Source: Ministeria vibrans ATCC 50519
Taxonomy: Eukaryota; Opisthokonta; Filasterea
Assembly: GCA_943704425.1 (NCBI GenBank)
Contig: CALSCP010001494.1
Span: 148,131-187,295 of the forward strand
DNA length: 39,165 nucleotides
Reading direction: 5' to 3'
Position numbers and translations under genes: made by a program
The notes under the pieces: generated by a model
Told to the model about the DNA's origin: nothing
Database searches by the model: none
What the model saw: only the letters and a program-made list of their open reading frames with translations
In this document: piece after piece, positions 32,517 to 39,165 of the stretch
How the letters are laid out: each line of letters begins with the position of its first letter
How positions within the stretch are numbered: the stretch's first letter is position 1

Positions 32517-35500
32517 ATGGTTCGCGCACTTCCACTCGTCCTTGTGTGTCTTTGCTCGTGGGTCACACTCGTCAGGGGCTGCGGAGGTAACGTCGACTGC
32601 CAAAACGGCGGCACCTGTGATGTGGGTGCCTGTCAGTGCACTCTGGGCTTCAGCGGAAGCCTTTGCGAGACTCCCATCAGCATTGTGTGTGATTCGTCAC
32701 CTTGCCAGAACGGTGGTGCATGCTCTGACTCGGCGGGTGCCTGGATGTGCTCCTGTGTCAACGACTACTACGGGGACCGCTGTGAAATCCCTCCCCCCTG
32801 CCTTTCAAATCCCTGCGATAATGCAGGTCTCTGCACCAATGGCGTGTCCGGTTCGTACACCTGTGAGTGTCAAAATGGCTATCACGGTGCCACTTGCTCG
32901 TTGGCGCCTCCCTGTGACTCGGACCCTTGTCAAAACGGCGGCGTATGCTCACAGACTCAGGGCACCTACACTTGCTCCTGTCCTCCATCCTACGGTGGCG
33001 ACAACTGTGAGACACTTCCAGACTGTAGTTCGTCGCCTTGCGAGTCGGGCGGCACCTGCAGCAACCAGGGTATGCCGGGCGATGGCTACTCATGCACCTG
33101 CGCTCCCGACTACTTTGGCGACTCGTGCGAGTACCACGACGCCTGCCTGTCCAACCCATGCGAGAATGGCGGCAGCTGTTCCATCGATACGTTCAACTAC
33201 GTGACGTGCAGTTGTATCAACGACTTCTACGGTGACATGTGCGAGAACAGCCCCGTGTGCGAGCCAAACCCTTGCAGCAACAATGGCAGCTGCTCGATTG
33301 ACGCGGATCCGAGTATGTACCAATGCTCCTGTGACTACCCTTACTATGGCTGGTCGTGCGACGACGTCTACCCCTGCTTCGACAATCCCTGCAACAACGG
33401 CGGTCAGTGTACCGACGACACAGGCAACACAGGCATGTTTTATTGCTCGTGTGTTGGCGACTACTACGGCGACACCTGCGACGAGGTTCTCCCTTGCTCC
33501 ACCTCCCCCTGTCAAAACGGCGGCGACTGCACCGACGATACCAGCTCGGGTACCTACATGTGCTCCTGTTATGATCCCTACTACGGCGACACGTGCGGCA
33601 GCATTCTTCCCTGTTCCTCATCGCCGTGCGCCAACGGCGGCGATTGCTCCGACGACACCAGCACCGATATGTACTATTGCAGTTGCCAGGGCAATTGGTC
33701 CGGCGACAACTGTGACCAGCCGCCCGTCTGCGATTCCAGCCCGTGCATGTTTGGTAGCACTTGCAACGACTTTATGGACTCGTACAGCTGCGATTGCATC
33801 GGCGACCTGTATGGTGACAACTGTGAATATCACATTAACTGTGACTCCAACCCATGCCTCAACAACGGCGCCTGCAACCCCACCAGCGCCACGGGCGAGT
33901 ACGTGTGTACATGCGTACCCGGCTACACCGGCGTTGCATGTGAAATTGATATTAACGAGTGCCTTTCGAACCCGTGTCAGTTTGGCACGTGTGCCGACCA
34001 GGTGAACAAATTCTCATGCACCTGCGACCCTGGCTACACGGGCGTGACGTGCGCCGTTGATCTTGACGAGTGCGCTTCGTCGCCCTGTCTTCACGGTGGC
34101 GTCTGCTCACACTCACTTGACGCGTACACGTGCCTGTGCGTGCAGGGCACCGAGGGCACCAATTGCGAGACGAATGTGGACGAGTGCGCTTCTAATCCTT
34201 GTCCACCTGCCGCTCTCCAGTGCCTTGACCAGGTTGGCGGGTACCTTTGTCCGTGTCCCGCCGGCAAGACGGGCAGCGACTGTCTGGCGGACATTGACGA
34301 GTGCGCCTCAAGCCCCTGCGCTCAGAACCAAGGCGCATGTGTCAATGGCGACAACAGCTTTTTGTGCAACTGCTACAGCGGTTTCAGTGGCATCCATTGC
34401 GAGATTAACCAGGACGAGTGTGAGTCGAGTCCCTGCTCCGGCAACGCCAATTGTGTCGATGGCATGGGCGGCTACAATTGCGTGTGTCTCGCCGGCTTTA
34501 CCGGCAGTAACTGCGAGACCGACATTGACGAGTGTGCCTCGAGCCCGTGCGCTTTGGGGCACGGCGAATGCGACGAAGGCATCGACAGTTTTGCCTGTGT
34601 GTGCTACACTGGCTTTAGTGGCTCCTTTTGTGAGATTGACGAAGATGAGTGTCTCTCGTCGCCCTGCTCCGCTAGTGGCAACCAAATTTGCGTCGATGGC
34701 CAGGGCGGCTACACGTGCGAGTGCACAGCGGGCTACACGGGCAGCGCATGTGACGTTGATATTAACGACTGCAACTCGACTCCCTGTGCCAACGACGGCA
34801 CCTGCACGGCGGATCCCGTCTCGGGCTACACTTGCGCATGTCCGTCTGGCTTTACGGGCACCGCTTGTGAAGTTGTGGTGGACGACTGCGAGTCGTTTCC
34901 ATGCCAGAACGGTGGTACATGTGTCTCAAGTGTCTCTGGAGGCTACACCTGCTTGTGTCCCACGGGCTTTGACGAAGACTTGTGCGGCGATACGGACGAG
35001 TGCGCTAACAACGCCGAAATCTGTGCCAACAATGGCACGTGCACCAACACACCCGGAAGCTACGTGTGTGGATGTCCCTCCGGCTTCACCGGTGTCGCGT
35101 GTGACGAACCCATTGACGAGTGTCTCTCGCAACCCTGTCTCAATGAGGGCGTGTGCGTCGACGCTGCCGATGGCTTCACCTGTGCCTGCCAAGAGGGATT
35201 CGTCGGCACCGTGTGCGAAACCAACTTTGACGAATGCGCTCTCGCGGAGTGTCCGCAGGGCCACCGCTGTGTCGATGGCGATGCTTCGTTTGAGTGCGTT
35301 CCTTGCCCCGCCGGTCTGCAGGGTTCTACTTGTTCTGACGACATTGACGAATGTGCCTCTCGAGTCTGCCAGAATGGCGGTACGTGCATCAACGGAAATG
35401 CGACGTACACATGCATCTGTTCCCCCGACTGGACTGGCGCAACCTGCGCGTCCAATATCGACGTGTGCGCCGAGACTCCTCTGTTGTGCCACAATGGCGC

Positions 35501-38500
35501 TACGTGTACCGACTTGACGAATGGGTATAAATGTACGTGCGCGCCCGGCTACACTGGCGACCAATGCGACGTGAACATTGACGACTGCACCTCCGGCTGG
35601 TGCAGCAACGGTGGTACTTGTGTCGACGGTGTCGACTCGGTAGTCTGCCTGTGTCCCACGACTCACGATGGCGAGCGATGTCTCGATCTTACGACTGATT
35701 TTTGCTCCTCGAGCCCGTGTGCGGCCACGGCCACGTGTGTCGTCGTCAACACCACAGATGGCACTGGCATGTGTGTGTGTGCGTCGGGGTTTACGGGTGT
35801 CGCGTGCGAAGTGAACATTGACGAGTGCGAGTCGTTCCCTTGCCACAACATGGGCACTTGTGTGGACGGAGTGGGCAAGTTTGCGTGCATGTGTGCCGAG
35901 GGCTACACCGGCAGCCACTGCAAGACGCTCGTGAATGCTTGTATCTCGAACCCCTGTCAGAATGGCGGCCTGTGCTCCAGCACATACAATTCGCTGGTAG
36001 GCGCTCGCTACACCTGCACCTGTTCCTCGTCGTTTGCCGGTCCCGACTGCGCCCAGTCGAATCCGTGCGTGTCCAACCCGTGCCTCAATGGCGGTACATG
36101 TACCTCGGCGTCCACCATGGCCGGCACCTACCTGTGTCTCTGTCCTGCTGGCTTCCTGGGCGACCGCTGCGTCGAGGTGGCTACGACGGTCATCGCAACG
36201 ATTACCGCGACATTGGCAAATTCAGCGAGCCTGCTGAACACCACGGAGGCCACACAAGTGTCTACACAGGTGCTGGTTGCCGCAGAGAACGCTCAGGCGC
36301 TTGAGACCGAACAATTGTCGGTGGTGTTCAACTCGATCGACAACATCACGGCGACATCCGACTCGACCGACAACCAGACGGCAAAGTTCTCACAGAACAG
36401 CGAGTCACAAATACTCATTGCCGAAGCCCTTGGTGAACTGATCAAGCCGTCGCTGAAGACGGCGACCCTTGCCGTCATCAAGTCGAGTTCCAATGTGGAG
36501 CAGACGAAAACGTCCAAGCGTGCCTTTGGCAAGCTCCTGGAGAATGTTGCGCGTCGCCTGCTGCCCGAAGAGGCGTCAACCGCCACTGGTGGTGGTGGTG
36601 GTGGTGGTGGTGGTGATGGTGATAGCTGTGCAGAGACGTTGCAGTCGATCAAGTCCACGAACGGGCTGTTTGAGGCGAAGGCCCTCGTGACGACGGCAAG
36701 CGAAATTTCCAGTGGCAACGGGAAGTTTACAAGTGACTTGACGGGCGCGACGTTTCAGCTGCCGCAGGGTCTCGGGGCCCACCTAAATACGTGTGTGTTT
36801 ATGCATTTTATGGTGAGTGACTCGACGACGATGTTTGATGACGAGACTCTCTCGACGACGACATCAGTGATAACGCCCGTTGTTGCCGGCGGGCTCAATG
36901 TCGATGAGTACACTCTTCCGGCGGGCGTTGGCGACGTGACGGTGATTATGCCGATTTCGCCGGCACTCACCAACGAAGCGGACCTCGCCTTTGTGCAGTG
37001 TGTCTTCTGGAACCACACGTTGCTCACGTGGGACACCAATGGCTGCAGTGTGGTGGACGCGACGCTCGACAGTGTCACCTGTGCCTGTTCGCACACGACC
37101 AACTTTGCAGTACTTTTGGACCATTCGCGTTCGAGCACCGCCGACAAGGCACTTTCCGTCTTTTCGTACGTCTCGAGCGGCATTGTGATTCTCACCATGT
37201 CCCTTGTGGTCATCATTTTCCTCATGCTGCCTCGTCGTCTCGTCACATCCCCCGTGCGCTTTCTTGTGCTCCTGGCCGCAACTATTCTCGCATCGCAGAT
37301 TGTGTTTGTGGTCAATGCGCGCTTGGCGAGCAGCATGCCTTCGAGCGCTTGCTACGCCACGGGGCTTCTGCTGCACTATTTCTTGCTTGCCGAGGTGATC
37401 GTGCTGCTGGCTCACGGCTGGTTTGTCCATCGCATGCTTATTCAACTGGACACTGTTGACAAGCTCTTTGTGTGGCGCTGGCTTTTTGCCGTGCTTTTAA
37501 CGCCCGCCGTCATCATTGGCATCTATGTCGGCGCCATGAGCGGCTCGGGCACTGCCGCCTATGGCGATGTGTACGGCGACGGGCGCATCTGCTTTCTCAT
37601 GTCGGGTGCAGGATTGCTTGGGGCGTTTGTGGTGCCACTGGCGATTGTACTTGCGCTCAACGTCATTGTGATGATTCTCATGGTACGTCTGTTTACTCAA
37701 GTATCCAATAAGGGCTCTAACTCGACGGCACGTCCCCAACGTCGCTCGTCCATGCTGGTGTACGCGTCGCTTGCGTCGCTGCTGGGTATGTCCTGGCTCT
37801 TTGCCATTCTTCTTGTGATCCATCATGGCGCCGCCCTCGAGTGGCTCTTTGTCATCTTCAACACGGCTCAGGCGGTCGTGCTCTTTGTGACCTTTACCTT
37901 CTCAAAGAAGACGCGCGAGGGTCTTTCGTCGGGCTCGGTTGCCAATTTGCTGCGACGCGCCACCACTAGCAACACGTCGTCGTCGGGCAAAACGTCGCGT
38001 GGGGGTCTGGCTCATCACGATGCAGTACGTCTTGGCGCGAAACGCAGCCGCTTTGCACGTCGCAAGGGTAGCAGCAATGCCACGCTGCTTGCGACATCGT
38101 CACCTTTGGCGTCACCTTCGCCACAACCGGTGCGGATGCATGGTCGCGTGCGCATGTCGATCACAGGCGCGGACTCATCCGAGATGATCTCGCTTTCGTC
38201 GCGCCCGTCACCGCTCTCACCGTCGCGTGGCAGTCAAACGATGCTGGCGCAGGCCGACGATTCGTACATGTTTGAGTCGGACATGGTGATGAAGTCGCCC
38301 GCGACGCTCCCCGTGCGACAGACACGCATCAGTGACAAGGTGACGTGCGATGAGGCACGTAACTCGCTGGCCAGTGCCTGGGTCAGCTCTGGCGACACTG
38401 AAATGGGTAACTCGAGCGATGCTTCTATTGCCTCGCCGGCGGCGCTGCTGATGCCCCGTCGCTCGACGGTGTCGATGCATTCGCTAAACTCGCCCACGCT

Positions 38501-39044
38501 GATCCGCCTGGCGCACGTGGGTAGTGCCGACGACTTTAGCAGTGTTAGCAGTGGCAGTACGGCGGGAGGGTATGCCATGGACGAGAGCTTTGAAGCCGCT
38601 TCGCTTCCCATGATGTCGCCGGACGAGCGCCGTTGCAAGATGCTGGCGTCTCAGGTGAAGCAGCAGCGCAATCGTCGCGGCGGTGGAGGCGGTCGGCGTC
38701 GCAGCAGCAGTCTTGGCAAGGTGCTTACGCTTGAGGACGGTGCGGCACAGGGTGAGTCGCAGACAGTCGCGCAGGTGTGGCTCAAAGAGGCTGACGGCGA
38801 CAGCATGCTGGAGGATGACGGTCTGTTCCACGCAGACCCCCTTGAGATATTCATGCCCGAATACAATGACGCGCGACAGCGTTCCAAACGGGCGCAACGG
38901 CGCGAAATTGACAATGCGAAGTATGGGTTTGCAACGGGCGACGTGACGGAGAGCATGATTGATGATTTGAAGGAGCATCCCGAGCTCTATGGGTTTGATG
39001 CGGACGAGACTGTCATAGACATGGACCTTAGCTACCAGCACTAA
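32517..39044 (+). CDS. Adhesion-GPCR-like receptor 2: 31 EGF modules, GPS-like motif, 7TM, single exon
   Basis: One uninterrupted frame of 2175 residues. The signal peptide (ALPLVLVCLCSWVTLVRG) is followed by 31 EGF modules to about residue 1220. The first twelve are non-calcium types with a DYYGD/DxC ending; from module 13 on most carry the Ca-binding D-E-C start. A GAIN-like linker follows, with a coding poly-Gly run (nt 36587-36620), and then a GPS with CVFWNHTLLTWDTNGC and CACSHTTNFAVLLD. The usual HL/T cleavage tripeptide reads H-T-T, so self-cleavage is doubtful. Seven helices (about 1545-1795) include YGDVYGDGRICF in loop 2, identical in its core to receptor 1, and SWLFAI in TM6. The tail of about 380 residues is Ser/Arg-rich, then acidic at the end, without a PDZ motif. 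It is paralogous to receptor 1 in the 7TM part, but their EGF arrays differ. Confidence 0.92.
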   Translation: MVRALPLVLVCLCSWVTLVRGCGGNVDCQNGGTCDVGACQCTLGFSGSLCETPISIVCDSSPCQNGGACSDSAGAWMCSCVNDYYGDRCEIPPPCLSNPCDNAGLCTNGVSGSYTCECQNGYHGATCSLAPPCDSDPCQNGGVCSQTQGTYTCSCPPSYGGDNCETLPDCSSSPCESGGTCSNQGMPGDGYSCTCAPDYFGDSCEYHDACLSNPCENGGSCSIDTFNYVTCSCINDFYGDMCENSPVCEPNPCSNNGSCSIDADPSMYQCSCDYPYYGWSCDDVYPCFDNPCNNGGQCTDDTGNTGMFYCSCVGDYYGDTCDEVLPCSTSPCQNGGDCTDDTSSGTYMCSCYDPYYGDTCGSILPCSSSPCANGGDCSDDTSTDMYYCSCQGNWSGDNCDQPPVCDSSPCMFGSTCNDFMDSYSCDCIGDLYGDNCEYHINCDSNPCLNNGACNPTSATGEYVCTCVPGYTGVACEIDINECLSNPCQFGTCADQVNKFSCTCDPGYTGVTCAVDLDECASSPCLHGGVCSHSLDAYTCLCVQGTEGTNCETNVDECASNPCPPAALQCLDQVGGYLCPCPAGKTGSDCLADIDECASSPCAQNQGACVNGDNSFLCNCYSGFSGIHCEINQDECESSPCSGNANCVDGMGGYNCVCLAGFTGSNCETDIDECASSPCALGHGECDEGIDSFACVCYTGFSGSFCEIDEDECLSSPCSASGNQICVDGQGGYTCECTAGYTGSACDVDINDCNSTPCANDGTCTADPVSGYTCACPSGFTGTACEVVVDDCESFPCQNGGTCVSSVSGGYTCLCPTGFDEDLCGDTDECANNAEICANNGTCTNTPGSYVCGCPSGFTGVACDEPIDECLSQPCLNEGVCVDAADGFTCACQEGFVGTVCETNFDECALAECPQGHRCVDGDASFECVPCPAGLQGSTCSDDIDECASRVCQNGGTCINGNATYTCICSPDWTGATCASNIDVCAETPLLCHNGATCTDLTNGYKCTCAPGYTGDQCDVNIDDCTSGWCSNGGTCVDGVDSVVCLCPTTHDGERCLDLTTDFCSSSPCAATATCVVVNTTDGTGMCVCASGFTGVACEVNIDECESFPCHNMGTCVDGVGKFACMCAEGYTGSHCKTLVNACISNPCQNGGLCSSTYNSLVGARYTCTCSSSFAGPDCAQSNPCVSNPCLNGGTCTSASTMAGTYLCLCPAGFLGDRCVEVATTVIATITATLANSASLLNTTEATQVSTQVLVAAENAQALETEQLSVVFNSIDNITATSDSTDNQTAKFSQNSESQILIAEALGELIKPSLKTATLAVIKSSSNVEQTKTSKRAFGKLLENVARRLLPEEASTATGGGGGGGGGDGDSCAETLQSIKSTNGLFEAKALVTTASEISSGNGKFTSDLTGATFQLPQGLGAHLNTCVFMHFMVSDSTTMFDDETLSTTTSVITPVVAGGLNVDEYTLPAGVGDVTVIMPISPALTNEADLAFVQCVFWNHTLLTWDTNGCSVVDATLDSVTCACSHTTNFAVLLDHSRSSTADKALSVFSYVSSGIVILTMSLVVIIFLMLPRRLVTSPVRFLVLLAATILASQIVFVVNARLASSMPSSACYATGLLLHYFLLAEVIVLLAHGWFVHRMLIQLDTVDKLFVWRWLFAVLLTPAVIIGIYVGAMSGSGTAAYGDVYGDGRICFLMSGAGLLGAFVVPLAIVLALNVIVMILMVRLFTQVSNKGSNSTARPQRRSSMLVYASLASLLGMSWLFAILLVIHHGAALEWLFVIFNTAQAVVLFVTFTFSKKTREGLSSGSVANLLRRATTSNTSSSGKTSRGGLAHHDAVRLGAKRSRFARRKGSSNATLLATSSPLASPSPQPVRMHGRVRMSITGADSSEMISLSSRPSPLSPSRGSQTMLAQADDSYMFESDMVMKSPATLPVRQTRISDKVTCDEARNSLASAWVSSGDTEMGNSSDASIASPAALLMPRRSTVSMHSLNSPTLIRLAHVGSADDFSSVSSGSTAGGYAMDESFEAASLPMMSPDERRCKMLASQVKQQRNRRGGGGGRRRSSSLGKVLTLEDGAAQGESQTVAQVWLKEADGDSMLEDDGLFHADPLEIFMPEYNDARQRSKRAQRREIDNAKYGFATGDVTESMIDDLKEHPELYGFDADETVIDMDLSYQH

Positions 39045-39068
39045 TCATACTTATATATATATACAAAG

Positions 39069-39072
39069 AGAA

Positions 39073-39165
<93 letters not shown>
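39069..39165. repeat. (GA)n microsatellite at the right edge
   Basis: A nearly pure GA dinucleotide run of about 90 bases reaching the window end, after the receptor 2 stop and a short TATATA tract. Its true length is unknown. Confidence 0.9.

Noticed and set aside
32057-32590. 177-codon frame overlapping the start of receptor 2
   Set aside because: No domain, overlaps the well-supported receptor start in another frame.

Overview
The window is nuclear DNA of a eukaryote. Genes are split by short GT-AG introns, many only 48 to 90 bases long, with pyrimidine-rich acceptors and frequent GTACGN or GTAAGT donors. Exons are GC-richer than the AT-rich intergenic DNA, and a short TTAGGG-type repeat is present. 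The gene set is COP9 signalosome, Integrator, SMC5/6, LC8 dynein light chain, an axonemal SAXO protein, a claudin-superfamily protein and two adhesion-type GPCRs with EGF arrays. It points to a flagellated unicellular relative of animals (choanoflagellate, other holozoan or another obazoan), but I cannot name the species or rule out another protist lineage.

Layout. At 1-227 (minus) lies the first exon of a UCH37/UCHL5-like deubiquitinase, divergent from the 14-exon CSN1 gene (300-3660). CSN1 is followed tail to tail by a SAXO-type axonemal protein (minus, 3780-4634). A repeat-rich stretch (4635-10552) holds a small duplicated four-helix membrane protein, a telomere-like tract and head-to-tail, 5'-truncated non-LTR retrotransposon copies. 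HSCB (minus, 10553-11362) and an MSH1-type MutS gene (11480-15165) diverge from a 117-base spacer. Then come a secreted tandem 2-oxoglutarate oxygenase (15493-17492), an INTS14 homologue (17679-20034), LC8 (20661-21183) and NSE1 (minus, 21227-22237).

The last 17 kb contain two giant adhesion-GPCR-like receptors (22498-30188 and 32517-39044) around a claudin-like tetraspan gene on the opposite strand (30362-31385). The first receptor carries an N-terminal SBBP-like propeller and a recently amplified EGF array that contains an assembly gap. The second has 31 EGF modules in a single exon.

Functionally the left half is mostly housekeeping (ubiquitin/COP9, Fe-S assembly, mitochondrial mismatch repair, snRNA processing, SMC5/6, dynein). 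The right part looks like a cluster of surface adhesion and signalling genes. Several genes share simple-sequence introns built on one motif (ATCACTTTGTTT within CT or GA runs). Exon boundaries were placed by eye from splice consensus, frame continuity and family similarity; no search was run.
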